A DNA stretch of 64,000 bases from Streptomyces sp. JJ66 (GTDB lineage: Bacteria; Actinomycetota; Actinomycetes; Streptomycetales; Streptomycetaceae). Shown piece by piece: positions 37,553-47,426 of this stretch (the stretch's first letter is position 1; the number at the start of each line of letters is the position of its first letter). The notes beneath the pieces are model-generated. The model was not told where the DNA came from and did not search any database. It saw only the letters and a program-made list of their open reading frames with translations. Made by a program: the position numbers and the translations under genes. The stretch covers positions 159,398 through 223,397 of the forward strand of contig NZ_JAEVFI010000002.1 in NCBI RefSeq assembly GCF_019303495.1. Direction: 5' to 3'.

Positions 37553-38689
37553 TCAGCCGATCCCGGAGGGCTGGGCGGCGCCCGCGAGGGTGCCGCACAC
37601 CGGGGTGCCGTTGGGGCGGTCGGCGTACGGGTCGATGCCCGTCACCTCGTCCTGGCCGACGCTCTGCCCGGCCAGTATCGGCCGCAGCTCGTCGGCCGAG
37701 ACCGCCGAGCAGGGCAGCGGACCGGCCTGCATGACCACGTGCTCGACACTCAGCCGCTGCCGGGGCAGGTCCTCGCGCTCGATCTGGAGGCGCACCTGAC
37801 GGCGGACGGTGAACAGCGCGGCGTCCTCCCCGCTGCCCTGGTCGTTCCCGGCGGCCCGCTCAGCCGGACCCACGGCGTAGACGAACACGTGGTCGGCGGT
37901 GACCTCCAGCAGGTCGCGGTCCTGCTGGGTGACGGTCAGGGTGCCGCTGACCCGCACGCCGGGATCGGCGAGGGCGACGTGCTCGGTGTCCAGCCGCACC
38001 AGCCAGGCCGTGGCGGGTGGCGCCCGAAGCCCCTCGCCCTGCCCGGAGGCGTCCGGTGGCGGCGGGCCGGGAGCGGCCGCGGCCCGCATGCTGCGGTCGA
38101 AGCGGCCGCGCTGATCGGACACCAGCAGATCGCGTACGGGTTCGGTGGCGCCGCCGGTCAGCACCCCGGAGTCCAGGGAGGACTCAACCACGTACTTCTT
38201 GCCCAGCGTCAGCGCTGCCCGTATCTGGTGGTCGGAGAAGTCGCGGGTGCCCGTGACGTCGGCGGGCAGCTCCACCCCGTCCGCGCCGATGCCGAACCCG
38301 GCGGCCTGGCTGGCCGAGAACAGCTCCTCGGCGGGGCCGCCCGGTACGGTCTCGCGCGGCACGAGCGGGACGATGGTGGCCCGCAGCGGCCGGGGCTCGG
38401 TCGCCGTCTGCTCCTGGGAGGGGCCGGTGAGGCCCATGTACATCGCGGTGCCGAAGGCCAGGATCACCAGCCCCAGCAGGACCATGACCTGTTTGGCGGT
38501 GGAGCCGGTGACCCGCCCCAGCGGCGGCAGCGGGCGCACCGGGTGCTCGTGGTCGGCCAGGCGCTCCTGCGCGGAGCACTCCTGAAGGCGCGCCCGGCGG
38601 ATGAAGGACTCGTCGAACACCGTCGAACGGAACTCGTCGTCACTCCCTCCCGGCGGCATGCCCTCGGGAGGATTCGCACGCCCGGCCAT
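37553..38689 (-). CDS. Single-helix membrane protein of the SCO2583/2584-like pair, large extracellular domain
   Basis: 378 residues from ATG 38689. The N-terminal cytoplasmic part has DDEFRSTVFDESFIRRARLQ, shared with the next gene upstream. A membrane helix (QVMVLLGLVILAFGTAMYMG, about 65-85) follows. The extracellular part of about 290 residues has a Pro-rich insert and no recognised enzyme motif; it holds an isolated Cys pair (LPCSAV and VCGTL near the end), a possible disulfide. It probably works with the product of the gene at 38764. Genes at this position in Streptomyces have been linked to cell-wall synthesis complexes; that link is from memory and unproven here. Confidence 0.72.
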   Translation of the reverse strand: MAGRANPPEGMPPGGSDDEFRSTVFDESFIRRARLQECSAQERLADHEHPVRPLPPLGRVTGSTAKQVMVLLGLVILAFGTAMYMGLTGPSQEQTATEPRPLRATIVPLVPRETVPGGPAEELFSASQAAGFGIGADGVELPADVTGTRDFSDHQIRAALTLGKKYVVESSLDSGVLTGGATEPVRDLLVSDQRGRFDRSMRAAAAPGPPPPDASGQGEGLRAPPATAWLVRLDTEHVALADPGVRVSGTLTVTQQDRDLLEVTADHVFVYAVGPAERAAGNDQGSGEDAALFTVRRQVRLQIEREDLPRQRLSVEHVVMQAGPLPCSAVSADELRPILAGQSVGQDEVTGIDPYADRPNGTPVCGTLAGAAQPSGIG

Positions 38690-38763
38690 ACAGACAGGGT
38701 AGGCCGCGGCACGGCCCCGCAAACGCCCGGGCGGGGGCGGGTTCGCGCCAGGTGTGGGACGGC

Positions 38764-39462
38764 TCAGGGCACTGCGGACAGGGGGTGCGGCAGGGCGGCG
38801 GGCAGCTCCGGCGGGGGCCCGCCCAGGGTGTCGGCCGGCTCGGTGGTGGCCGGGGGCTGCCGGGGCGCCTCGCGCTGGCCGGACACGCCCCGGTAGACGG
38901 CGGCGAAGGCCATCGCGATGACGCCGATCCCCATCACGATCGCCAGCACCCAGGCCACCGGACGCTGCCAGCGCACGGGAGCGCGGTGCCGGGCGGGACG
39001 GCTGCGGGCCCATTCCGCGTAGGCGGCACGGCCGTGGTGCGCCTCCTCGGCGTCCAGGCCGTCGTCGCCGTGGTAGCTGTCGTAACCGCCGTAGCCCTCA
39101 TAGCCGCCGGGGGCGCCGGGGGCGCCGTAGGGGTCGTACCGGTCGTAGGCGCCGGGGAACGGTCCGTACTCGCCGGGGCGGCCGCCGTAGGGGGCGGGCT
39201 CGTCCTCGAAGCCGTCGTCGAAGCCCTCGCCGCCTGGCCGGTTGTAGGCATCCTCCCGGGTGGCCGCGGCTTCGGCCTCCGCGCGGGCCTGGGTGGCGGC
39301 GCGGGTCCGCTCGGCGGCGCTGGGCTCGTGGACGGCGGCCGCCCGTACGAACGCCTCGTCGAGCACCACGGAGGCGAACGCGTCGTCCGCTCCCCCGTGG
39401 TCGTCACGGTGGTCGGGCTCGTCGCCGTCGGGGGACGGCAGGCCCTTCGCCTCGTCCGGCAC
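38764..39462 (-). CDS. Single-helix membrane protein, partner of the gene at 37553
   Basis: 232 residues. The acidic N-terminus contains DDAFASVVLDEAFVRAAAVHEPSAAER, which parallels DDEFRSTVFDESFIRRARLQ of the downstream protein. A Tyr/Gly/Asp-rich low-complexity stretch (about 95-140) follows, then a membrane helix (PVAWVLAIVMGIGVIAMAFAA) and a short Pro-rich outer tail. No enzyme domain is present. The two genes are 74 bases apart on the same strand and look like a diverged duplication of the cytoplasmic motif and helix. I infer a scaffold or adaptor role at the membrane. Confidence 0.72.
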   Translation of the reverse strand: MPDEAKGLPSPDGDEPDHRDDHGGADDAFASVVLDEAFVRAAAVHEPSAAERTRAATQARAEAEAAATREDAYNRPGGEGFDDGFEDEPAPYGGRPGEYGPFPGAYDRYDPYGAPGAPGGYEGYGGYDSYHGDDGLDAEEAHHGRAAYAEWARSRPARHRAPVRWQRPVAWVLAIVMGIGVIAMAFAAVYRGVSGQREAPRQPPATTEPADTLGGPPPELPAALPHPLSAVP

Positions 39463-39571
39463 GGCACCAGGGTAGACCGCATCGGCCCGCCGGGGCAGAG
39501 GAAGCGGCGAATTGCCTCCCCGCCCCGGCGGCCCGTGCGCGGGGTGTTACGCGGCCGGTGGGCGCCGGGCG

Positions 39572-40885
39572 TCAGGTACGCACGTGGCCGTCGCCGGTGA
39601 CGACGTACTTGGTGGACGTCAGCTCGGGCAGCCCCATCGGGCCGCGGGCGTGCAGCTTCTGCGTCGAGATGCCGATCTCGGCGCCGAAGCCGAACTGGCT
39701 GCCGTCGGTGAACCGGGTGGAGGCGTTGACCATCACGGCGGTGGAGTCCACCCGGGACACGAAGCGGCGGGCCGCCGTGGTGTCGCGGGTGACGATGGCC
39801 TCGGTGTGCCCGGAGCTGTAGCGGCGGATGTGGGCGACGGCGGCGTCCAGGTCCGGCACGACGGCGGCGGCGATGTCGTAGGAGAGGTACTCGCTCTCCC
39901 AGTCCTCCTCGGTGGCGGCCACGACGCTGTCGTCCGCCCGCTGCCAGGCCGCGTCACCGTGCACCGTGACACCGGCGTCGGCCAGCGCCTTCAGCGCGCG
40001 CGGCAGGAAGACCTCGGCGAGGCCCGCGTGCACGAGGACCGTCTCGGCCGCGTTGCAGACGCTGGGGCGCTGGGCCTTGGCGTTGACCAGGATGTCCACG
40101 GCCATGTCCACGTCCGCGTGCTCGTCCACGTAGACGTGGCAGTTGCCGGTGCCGGTCTCGATCACCGGCACCGTCGAACCCTCGACGACGGTCTTGATCA
40201 GTGCGGCGCCGCCGCGCGGGATCAGCACGTCCACCAGGCCACGGGCGGTCATCAGCTCGGTGACGCTGTCCCGGCTCAGGCCCGGCACCAGCTGCACCGC
40301 GTCGGCGGGCAGCCCCACGCCCGCGACCGCGTCGCGCAGCACGGCGACAAGCGCGGTGTTGGAAGAGTAGGCGGAGGACGAGCCGCGCAGCAGCACCGCG
40401 TTGCCCGACTTCAGGCACAGCGCCGCAGCGTCCACGGTGACGTTCGGGCGGGCCTCATAGATGATGCCGACGACGCCGAGCGGCACGCGGACCTGCCGCA
40501 GCTCCAGGCCGTTCGGCAGCGTCGAGCCGCGCAGCACCTCGCCGACCGGGTCGGGCAGAGCCACCACGTCGCGCACGTCGGCGGCGATGGCGGTGATCCG
40601 CTCGGGAGTCAGGGTGAGCCGGTCGATGATGGCCTCGGCGGTACCGGCCTCCCGGGCCCGGGCCACGTCCTCGGCGTTCGCGGCGGTGATCTCGTCGGTG
40701 CGGGCCACCAGGGCGTCGGCGATCGCGAGCAGCGCCGCGTCGCGTGCGGTGCGCGGCAGTGGGGCGAGGTGGGCGGCGGCCTCCCGGGCCCTGCGTGCGG
40801 TCTCGCGCACGGCGGAGGACTCGGCCGGGGCGTTCGCGGCGGCTGAGTCGGCGGGCGTCGGGGAAGGCGTGACAGCGCTGCTCAT
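39572..40885 (-). CDS. proA: Gamma-glutamyl phosphate reductase
   Basis: 437 residues from ATG 40885; upstream in-frame codons to 40933 are not needed. ALDH-fold signatures of ProA are [27 protein letters not shown], the catalytic-Cys region [16 protein letters not shown] and the C-terminal [22 protein letters not shown]. It reduces gamma-glutamyl phosphate to the semialdehyde in proline synthesis, the step after ProB, encoded 0.85 kb upstream on the same strand. A conserved hypothetical gene lies between the two. Confidence 0.96.
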   Translation of the reverse strand: MSSAVTPSPTPADSAAANAPAESSAVRETARRAREAAAHLAPLPRTARDAALLAIADALVARTDEITAANAEDVARAREAGTAEAIIDRLTLTPERITAIAADVRDVVALPDPVGEVLRGSTLPNGLELRQVRVPLGVVGIIYEARPNVTVDAAALCLKSGNAVLLRGSSSAYSSNTALVAVLRDAVAGVGLPADAVQLVPGLSRDSVTELMTARGLVDVLIPRGGAALIKTVVEGSTVPVIETGTGNCHVYVDEHADVDMAVDILVNAKAQRPSVCNAAETVLVHAGLAEVFLPRALKALADAGVTVHGDAAWQRADDSVVAATEEDWESEYLSYDIAAAVVPDLDAAVAHIRRYSSGHTEAIVTRDTTAARRFVSRVDSTAVMVNASTRFTDGSQFGFGAEIGISTQKLHARGPMGLPELTSTKYVVTGDGHVRT

Positions 40886-41065
40886 GCGGCCAGCGTAAGC
40901 CAGGCGACGGGCCGGTCCCACGGCCTCGTCCACGCAGCGAGACGCCGGTCACGGCCGGGGCCGGCGGGAGGTGTGGCGGCTCGGAGCGGGCGGCGGAGCG
41001 GGGCGCACGGGCGGCGGGTTCGGGACGGAGCGGGGTGCGGGCGGCGGGTTCGGACGGGCGGCGGG

Positions 41066-41521
41066 TCAGAACGGGTGCACGCCGACCGGCGCGGCCGGGG
41101 GCGGGCCGAACCCCTCGGCCACGCGCTGCTGGTACGTGACCCGGTCGATCACCTCAAGCCCGACGATCTCCCACGGCGGCAGCTGCGCGCTGGCCCGGTG
41201 CTCGCCCCACAGCCGCAGCGCCAGGGCGGCCGCGTCACGCAGGTCACGCGCCTCCTCCCAGTACCGGATCTCGGCGTGGTCGTTGGCGTAGCGGCTGGTC
41301 AGCAGGAAGGGGTGGTCGTGCGCGAGCTGCTCCAGAGCGCGCCGTACCTCACCCAGCGGCGCCTGGGCCCCGGAGACGCTGAGGGTCACGTGCCACAGGC
41401 GGTTCGCCTCGCCGCGCGCGGTGCGGGCGTCCGTCCCCTGCTGCGGGACCGTCGGCGGCACCACGTGCTGCCCGGAGCCCCGCTCGGAAGTGCCCTCGCC
41501 GACGCTCACCAGTCGTCTCAC
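41066..41521 (-). CDS. Conserved hypothetical protein between proB and proA
   Basis: 151 residues. The N-terminal 40 residues are Gly/Thr/Gln-rich and probably flexible. The remainder has an alpha-beta pattern: RLWHVTLSVSGAQAPLGEVRRALEQLAHDHPFLLTSRY, then AEIRYWEEARDLRDAAALALRLWGEH and a terminal WEIVGLEVIDR. This order of strand-helix-strand resembles a ferredoxin-like or ACT-like fold but I recognise no named family. It is on the same strand as proA and proB. A role tied to proline synthesis is possible only from position. Confidence 0.75.
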   Translation of the reverse strand: MRRLVSVGEGTSERGSGQHVVPPTVPQQGTDARTARGEANRLWHVTLSVSGAQAPLGEVRRALEQLAHDHPFLLTSRYANDHAEIRYWEEARDLRDAAALALRLWGEHRASAQLPPWEIVGLEVIDRVTYQQRVAEGFGPPPAAPVGVHPF

Positions 41522-41733
41522 GGCGGCCTCCTTCTGCGCTCCTGGTGTTCTGCGCTGCCAGCGTCACGGACGCGGCGGACGCCCGGCGATGCGTTCCGCC
41601 GCACCACAGTTGACCAGTCCGGCGCCACCCGCGTGGGGGTTTTGGCGAACCTGTCCCGGGAAAGGCTGACGCCTGCGGTCTCATGCTTACGCCGTGTGCG
41701 AGCGATGCGCACGCTCCGGTCGCACACGGCGGC

Positions 41734-42861
41734 TCAGCGCAGCAGTACCAGGTCGTCGCGGTGGATGATCTCGCGCTCGTACGCCGGGCCGAGCGCGCGG
41801 GCCAGCTCCCGCGTCGAACGGCCCAGCAGCTGCGGGATCTCCTTGGCGTCGAAGTTGACGAGGCCGCGCGCCACGGCGTTGCCGTGCGCGTCCCGCAGCT
41901 CCACGGGGTCGCCTGCGGAGAAGTCGCCCTCCACGCGCTGCACGCCCGCCGGCAGCAGCGAGGTGCGGCGCTCCACGACGGCCTCGACCGCACCCGCGTC
42001 CAGCACGAGGGCGCCCTGCGGACTGGAAGCGTGCGCCAGCCACAGCAGGCGGTCGGCCGAGCGGCGGCCGGTGCGGTGGAAGAAGGTGCCGGTGACGCGT
42101 CCGGCCAGCGCGTCGGCGGCCCGGCTGGCCGAGGTCAGCACCACCGGGATGCCCGCGCCCGCGGCGATCCGGGCCGCGTCAACCTTCGTCACCATGCCGC
42201 CGGTGCCGACGCCAGACGAGCCCACGCTGCCCAGCGACACCTCGGCCAGGTCAGCGGGGCCGTGCACTTCGTCGAGGCGGGTGCTGCCGGGCAGGCTCGG
42301 GTCGCCGTCGTAGAGGCCATCGACGTCGGAGAGCAGAACCAGCAGGTCGGCGCGGACCAGGTGGGCGACGAGAGCGGCGAGCCGGTCGTTGTCGCCGAAG
42401 CGGATCTCGTCGGTGGCGATGGTGTCGTTCTCGTTGACGACCGGCACCGCGCCCATGGCCAGCAGCTGTTCCAGCGTCCGGTAGGCGTTGCGGTAGTGGC
42501 CGCGCCTGCTGGTGTCGTCGGAGGTCAGCAGCACCTGGCCGACGCGGCGGCCGTAGCGGGCGAAGGAGGCGGTGTAGCGCGCCACGAGCAGGCCCTGACC
42601 GACACTGGCGGCGGCCTGCTGGCGCGCGAGGTCGCGCGGACGGGTGGGCAGGCCCAGCGGGGCCAGGCCCGCCGCGATCGCACCGGAGGAGACGAGCACG
42701 ATCTCCTTGTCGCCGTGCTTGGCGAGCACGTCCACCAGGGCGTCCACGCGGTCGGCGTCCAGGCCGCCGACGGCGGTGGTGAGGGAGGACGAGCCGACCT
42801 TGACCACGATGCGCCGTGCGTGCTCGACATCGCGGCGGATGCCCTCGCCTGCGCCTGCCAC
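41734..42861 (-). CDS. proB: Glutamate 5-kinase
   Basis: 375 residues. The amino-acid kinase domain starts ARRIVVKVGSSSLT and contains LVSSGAIAAGL, VPVVNENDTIATDEIRFGDND and GTGGMVTKVDAARIA. A C-terminal PUA domain follows (GAVEAVVERRTSLLPAGV to the end). ProB phosphorylates glutamate, the first and feedback-controlled step in proline biosynthesis. It is normally next to obg in Streptomyces; here a large divergent gene (43298) lies between. The length and motifs are complete. Confidence 0.96.
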   Translation of the reverse strand: MAGAGEGIRRDVEHARRIVVKVGSSSLTTAVGGLDADRVDALVDVLAKHGDKEIVLVSSGAIAAGLAPLGLPTRPRDLARQQAAASVGQGLLVARYTASFARYGRRVGQVLLTSDDTSRRGHYRNAYRTLEQLLAMGAVPVVNENDTIATDEIRFGDNDRLAALVAHLVRADLLVLLSDVDGLYDGDPSLPGSTRLDEVHGPADLAEVSLGSVGSSGVGTGGMVTKVDAARIAAGAGIPVVLTSASRAADALAGRVTGTFFHRTGRRSADRLLWLAHASSPQGALVLDAGAVEAVVERRTSLLPAGVQRVEGDFSAGDPVELRDAHGNAVARGLVNFDAKEIPQLLGRSTRELARALGPAYEREIIHRDDLVLLR

Positions 42862-43297
42862 CTGTGCCCCCCTTGCGGTGTCATCGTGCGTTCGTGCGCC
42901 TACGCCCGCAATCTACGCCAGCCGCCGCACCCTCCGCGCGCCGGTCCATGCCCCGGACACACACCAGGGCCTCCGCCCCGCCGCCGCACCGGGCCACGGT
43001 TAGGCGGGGCCGGCCCTGTCCCGCATGGGGTGGCACGCCCCCGCGCCTCCCGCCCCAGTCTCGGATCTTCCCCCTGGGGCGCGCGGGCACGGGCGAGCGG
43101 CACTGCCGCCACCGCGTGCCGGTCCCCGTCACGACGGCCGGGGCGGGTGGGTGACGCCCAGGAGTGAGGGGCACGTAGGGTTTGGGAGCGGAATGGTCGG
43201 GGCGTGTTCGACCGACATACGGTCAGGCACACGCCACCGTTCCTCGACGGCGCTGCCGCGTCCGCCCCCGCTCCCACTCCACGAGAGAATGCCACCC
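42862..43297. other. Gene-free divergent region between proB and the TagF-like gene
   Basis: 436 bases without a supported gene. It must hold the proB promoter on the minus strand and the promoter of the transferase gene on the plus strand. A small inverted repeat ACCG-acata-CGGT lies near 43220. Open frames crossing it in several phases lack ribosome binding sites and have shadow codon bias. I see no RNA gene or repeat. Confidence 0.5.
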
Positions 43298-45412
43298 GTG
43301 TCGTTCGCCGGACTTCTCATTCAACGCAAGGGACAGCTCGCCGCGCTGCTCGGCCTGCTGGCGCTGCTGGCCGCCCAGCTCACCGGGGCGCTGTTGCCCA
43401 ACGTGCCGCTGTTCATCGCCGCCTCGGCCGCCGGGCTCGCTCTCGACCTGCTCCTGCACCACCGCTACCCACACCTGCTGGCGCTGCTGGTCCGGGTGCG
43501 CTTTGACGCCTCGACGCGGCAGCTCATGCGCGACATGATCCTGCTGCTCGGCCTGGTGCGCCTGCCCGGGTTCAACCCGACAGGTGAGTGGCCGCTGGTG
43601 ACGGGGCTGGTGTGCGCGTACGGGGCGCACTTCGCCTGCCAGGCCGTGGCCCTGCTGATCCGCCGCAACCGGGCGCTGCCCGTGCTCACCCGCAACGTGG
43701 ACGTGTCCGCGCTGCACCTCAGTCCCGCTCCGCCGCGCATTCTGGCCCGCCAGCCGGGCCGCCGGCTGCTGGTGTTCATGGTCCCGGCCACGACCGGTCT
43801 GCTGCTGTCCGCGAACACGGAGCAGGCGGTGTGGGGGCTGGTGGGCGTCGGCACCTCGCTGGCGCTGTTCCTCGGCGGTACCGTGTGGGCCGCCACCTGG
43901 CTGCTGCGCGGCAGGCGGGCGCCGGGCGAGGAGGCCGTGCTGGAGTGGCTGGAGCAGTGGCTGAAGCAGTACCAGCCCACGCACGCCCTGTACTTCTCCG
44001 GCGGCGCCAGCTCCGCCTACCAGGCCAACATGTGGCTGTCGACGCTGGCCGCGCTGGACGGCAGGCCGCTGATCGTGCTGCGCGAGCGGTTCATGGTGCA
44101 GAAGATCGAGGCCACCGACGTGCCGATTGTGTGCATCCCGAAGGTCGCGCACCTGATGACGCTGGAGCACTCGTCGCTGAAGGTGATGATCCACCCGGCG
44201 AACTCGGGTAAGACCTCGCAAGTGCTGCGCATCCCGACGATCAAGCACACGTTCGTCAACCACGGCGAGAGCGACAAGCTCTCCAGCTGCAACCCCTACG
44301 CCAAGGCGTACGACGAGGTGTGGGTGGCCGGTCCGGCCGCCCGCGAGCGCTACCAGCTGGCGGACATCGGTGTGGACGACCGCGACGTGGTGGAGGTCGG
44401 ACGGCCACAGCTCGCCCCGGTGCAGCCCGCCTCGGGTCCGCCCACCGGCCCGTGGACGACCGTGCTGTACGCCCCCACCTGGGAAGGCTGGACGGACGAC
44501 CCGGGCAACACCTCGATCATGCTGGCCGGGGAGAACCTGGTCCGCGCTCTGCTCGCCGACCCGGGCGTGCGGCTGCTGTACAAGCCGCACCCGATGACCG
44601 GCTCCGTGGACCCGCGGGCCGGACAGGCCGACCAGCGCATCCGCGCGCTGATCGCCGAGGCCAACGCCGCCCGGGCCGCCGAGCCAGGCCGCGCCGATCC
44701 CGGGGCAAGGGCCTGCGCCGAGCTGGCGCGGCGCACCACGGAGCTGGACCGGCTGGCCGCCGTCGCGTTCCGCGCCAGTGCGGACGACACCGAGCGCATG
44801 CTGGTGCAGTCCCGGCCCCAGGCGGGGCGGGCCGAGGCCGTGGCGGCCGCGCAGGAGGCGTGGGAGGCGGCCTTCTGGGCGTCGCTGCCCCCGTGGGAGC
44901 ACCAGGTCGTGGTCGGGCCACGGCCGGGCATCTTCTCCTGCTTCAACCAGGCGGACCTGCTGATCAGCGACGTCTCCAGCGTCGTCTCGGACTACCTCAG
45001 CAGCGAGAAGCCCTACGCGGTGGTCAACACCAGCGGGCTGGACGAGGCGCACTACCGGGCCGCGTTCCCGACGGTGCGCGCGGCCACCGTGCTGACGCCC
45101 GACGCGGCCGGGCTTCCGGAGCCGCTGGCCGCCGTCCGCGACCCGGAGCTCGACCCGCTGGCCGGGGCCCGGGCCGCGCTGAAGACGCAACTGCTGGGCC
45201 CGGCGGAACCGCCCTCACTGGTCCGCTTCAACTCCGCCGTGCAGGCCCTGTGCGCCCGCGCGGACGCCCGTCGCGCCCGGATGGCCCGTTCGGCCGCCGG
45301 GCAGCCGGGCCGCGCGGAACAGGAGGAGGAGCTGAAAGAGACGACGCGCGCACGGCTGGGTGACGCCGCCCCGGGTGACGCGGAAGAGCCCGAGGACTCG
45401 CTGACGGCCTAG
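43298..45412 (+). CDS. Membrane-anchored CDP-glycerol glycerophosphotransferase-like (TagF/TagB-type) enzyme
   Basis: 704 residues from GTG 43298, chosen because GAGAG lies about ten bases upstream; ATG 43289 is the alternative. The first 230 residues hold about six membrane helices. The cytosolic part has the Glyphos_transf pattern: THALYFSGGASSAYQANMWL, NHGESDKLSSCNPYAKAYDEVWVAG, VLYAPTWEGW and DLLISDVSSVVSDYLSSEKP. These enzymes build poly(polyolphosphate) teichoic-acid-like polymers. Streptomyces encode similar proteins at the obg-proB locus, thought to act on a cell-wall glycopolymer. The fusion to a membrane domain is notable. The nearby LCP-like protein may attach the polymer; this link is inference. 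Confidence 0.83.
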   Translation: MSFAGLLIQRKGQLAALLGLLALLAAQLTGALLPNVPLFIAASAAGLALDLLLHHRYPHLLALLVRVRFDASTRQLMRDMILLLGLVRLPGFNPTGEWPLVTGLVCAYGAHFACQAVALLIRRNRALPVLTRNVDVSALHLSPAPPRILARQPGRRLLVFMVPATTGLLLSANTEQAVWGLVGVGTSLALFLGGTVWAATWLLRGRRAPGEEAVLEWLEQWLKQYQPTHALYFSGGASSAYQANMWLSTLAALDGRPLIVLRERFMVQKIEATDVPIVCIPKVAHLMTLEHSSLKVMIHPANSGKTSQVLRIPTIKHTFVNHGESDKLSSCNPYAKAYDEVWVAGPAARERYQLADIGVDDRDVVEVGRPQLAPVQPASGPPTGPWTTVLYAPTWEGWTDDPGNTSIMLAGENLVRALLADPGVRLLYKPHPMTGSVDPRAGQADQRIRALIAEANAARAAEPGRADPGARACAELARRTTELDRLAAVAFRASADDTERMLVQSRPQAGRAEAVAAAQEAWEAAFWASLPPWEHQVVVGPRPGIFSCFNQADLLISDVSSVVSDYLSSEKPYAVVNTSGLDEAHYRAAFPTVRAATVLTPDAAGLPEPLAAVRDPELDPLAGARAALKTQLLGPAEPPSLVRFNSAVQALCARADARRARMARSAAGQPGRAEQEEELKETTRARLGDAAPGDAEEPEDSLTA

Positions 45413-45482
45413 GCCGCTGACGACCTAGGGTCCACGTGCTCCGCGCCGGTCGTGCGCTCCGTCCGCTGGCTGCGGCGCATAA

Positions 45483-45522
45483 GGACAGCGGCCGCTCCCC
45501 GCTGGGGGGCGGCCACTGTCCC
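45483..45522. terminator. Hairpin between the convergent TagF-like gene and obg
   Basis: GGACAG-CGGCCGC-TCCCC pairs with GGGG-CGGCC-A-CTGTCC, a stem of about 16 pairs with minor bulges. It can terminate both convergent genes. Confidence 0.82.
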
Positions 45523-45541
45523 GTTACGTCAACCCGGCCCG

Positions 45542-46984
45542 TCAGCTGAACGGGTCGAAGTCCTCGTACTCCTGGTGGGCCTCGTCGCGCTCGGCGTCGC
45601 GGTCGCGGCGGCGCTGCGCGGCCGGGCGTACGCCGTCCATGCGGTGGTCCTCGCCACGGCGGCCCAGCATCTCGGCGCCCGCCATGACGGTCGGCTCCCA
45701 GTCGAAGACGACGGCGTCCTCCTCCGGGCCGATGGCCACGCCGTCACCCTCACGGGCACCAGCCCGCAGCAGCTCTTCCTCCACGCCGAGGCGGTTCAGC
45801 CGGTCGGCGAGGTAGCCGACGGCCTCGTCGTTGTTGAAGTCGGTCTGGCGGACCCAGCGCTCGGGCTTGTCGCCGCGCACGCGGAAGACGCCCTCGCCCT
45901 CCCGGGTGACGGTGAAACCGCTGTCGTCCACGGCCTGCGGGCGGATGACGACGCGGGTGGCCTCCTGCCGGGGCCGCGCGGCACGCGCCTCGGCGACGAG
46001 GCCAGCGAGCGCGAACGACAGCTCCTTCAAGCCCTCGCGGCTGACCGCGGAGACCTCGAAGACCCGGTAGCCGCGCGCCTGGAGGTCGGGTCGCACCAGC
46101 TCGGCCAGGTCCCGGCCGTCGGGCACGTCCATCTTGTTCAGCACCACGATGCGGGGCCGGTCGGCCAGGCCGCGCCCGTACTCGGTGAGCTCCCGCTCGA
46201 TGACGTCGAGGTCGGACAGCGGGTCGCGGCCGGACTCCAGCGTCGCGGTGTCCAGGACGTGGACCAGCACCTCGCAGCGCTCGACGTGCCGCAGGAACTC
46301 CAGGCCCAGGCCCCTGCCCTCGCTGGCGCCGGGGATGAGCCCGGGCACGTCGGCGACCGTGTAGACCGTCGCACCGGCCGTCATCACGCCGAGGTTGGGG
46401 ACGAGCGTGGTGAACGGGTAGTCGGCGATCTTCGGCTTGGCGGCGGACAGCACGGAGATCAGCGAGGACTTCCCCGCCGACGGGTAGCCCACCAGCGCCA
46501 CATCGGCGACGGTCTTCAGCTCCAGCACGATGTCCCGCACCTGGCCGGGCACGCCCAGCAGGGCGAAACCGGGGGCCTTGCGGCGGGGTGAGGCCAGCGC
46601 GGCGTTGCCCAGGCCGCCCCGGCCGCCCTCGGCGGCGACGAAGGTGGTGCCCTCGCCCACCAGGTCGGCCAGCACGTTGCCGCGCTTGTCCAGCACCACC
46701 GTGCCGTCCGGCACCGGCAGCACCAGATCCTCACCGTGGGACCCGGCGCGGTGGCCGCCCGCGCCCGGCTTGCCGTTGGTGGCCTTGCGGTGCGGGCTGT
46801 GGTGGTACTCCAGCAGCGTCGTCACGCTCTGATCGACGACGAGGACGACGTCGCCGCCCCGGCCGCCGTTGCCGCCGTCCGGGCCACCGAGCGGCTTGAA
46901 CTTCTCCCGGTGCACGGAGGCACAGCCGTGGCCCCCGTTGCCCGCGGCGACGTGCAGCTCGACGCGGTCCACGAAGGTGGTCAT
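45542..46984 (-). CDS. obg: Obg GTPase
   Basis: 480 residues. The glycine-rich Obg fold (about 1-160, with [21 protein letters not shown]) is followed by the G domain: G1 [10 protein letters not shown]3 [10 protein letters not shown]4 NKMD. A C-terminal OCT domain (about 350-430) and an acidic tail ending DFDPFS complete it. Obg associates with the 50S subunit and with ppGpp; in Streptomyces it affects sporulation. It is downstream of rplU and rpmA on the same strand, the universal order. Length is normal for actinobacteria. Confidence 0.97.
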   Translation of the reverse strand: MTTFVDRVELHVAAGNGGHGCASVHREKFKPLGGPDGGNGGRGGDVVLVVDQSVTTLLEYHHSPHRKATNGKPGAGGHRAGSHGEDLVLPVPDGTVVLDKRGNVLADLVGEGTTFVAAEGGRGGLGNAALASPRRKAPGFALLGVPGQVRDIVLELKTVADVALVGYPSAGKSSLISVLSAAKPKIADYPFTTLVPNLGVMTAGATVYTVADVPGLIPGASEGRGLGLEFLRHVERCEVLVHVLDTATLESGRDPLSDLDVIERELTEYGRGLADRPRIVVLNKMDVPDGRDLAELVRPDLQARGYRVFEVSAVSREGLKELSFALAGLVAEARAARPRQEATRVVIRPQAVDDSGFTVTREGEGVFRVRGDKPERWVRQTDFNNDEAVGYLADRLNRLGVEEELLRAGAREGDGVAIGPEEDAVVFDWEPTVMAGAEMLGRRGEDHRMDGVRPAAQRRRDRDAERDEAHQEYEDFDPFS

Positions 46985-47053
46985 GAAGGTGCCTCCCGGC
47001 TGGCTGGTTCAGTGCGACGGGCGCGGCGCCCGCCACACGCTGGGTAACACGCC

Positions 47054-47105
47054 GAGGGCGGAGCCGCTCCCCCCGCGCGTGGCGCGAGTGAGGCGGTCCG
47101 CCCTC
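47054..47105 (-). terminator. Large hairpin between rpmA and obg
   Basis: GAGGGCGGAGCCGC and GCGGTCCGCCCTC can pair as a stem of about 13 pairs with a one-base asymmetry and a 25-base loop. It lies between the rpmA stop and the obg start on the minus strand. It may be a partial terminator or a processing site that lowers obg expression relative to the ribosomal proteins. Confidence 0.5.
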
Positions 47106-47154
47106 GACAGAATGCCGTGTGGTGTTCCGGAGCCGGTGACCCGGCGCGTGGCTG

Positions 47155-47412
47155 TTACTCGCCGGCCGGAACGATGTTGACGACCTTGCGGCCACGGGCC
47201 GTGCCGAACTGCACGGCACCGGCGGACAGCGCGAACAGCGTGTCGTCGCCGCCGCGGCCGACGCCCGCGCCCGGGTGGAAGTGGGTGCCGCGCTGGCGGA
47301 CCAGGATCTCACCGGCGGACACGACCTGGCCGCCGAAGCGCTTCACGCCGAGGCGCTTGGCGTTGGAGTCGCGGCCGTTCCGGGTGGACGATGCGCCCTT
47401 CTTGTGTGCCAT
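47155..47412 (-). CDS. rpmA: 50S ribosomal protein L27
   Basis: 85 residues starting [20 protein letters not shown], the bL27 N-terminus that reaches the peptidyl transferase centre, with [22 protein letters not shown]. It lacks the firmicute-type N-terminal extension that needs cleavage. It is 14 bases downstream of rplU and upstream of obg. Confidence 0.97.
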   Translation of the reverse strand: MAHKKGASSTRNGRDSNAKRLGVKRFGGQVVSAGEILVRQRGTHFHPGAGVGRGGDDTLFALSAGAVQFGTARGRKVVNIVPAGE

Positions 47413-47426
47413 CTGTTCTCAGTCCC

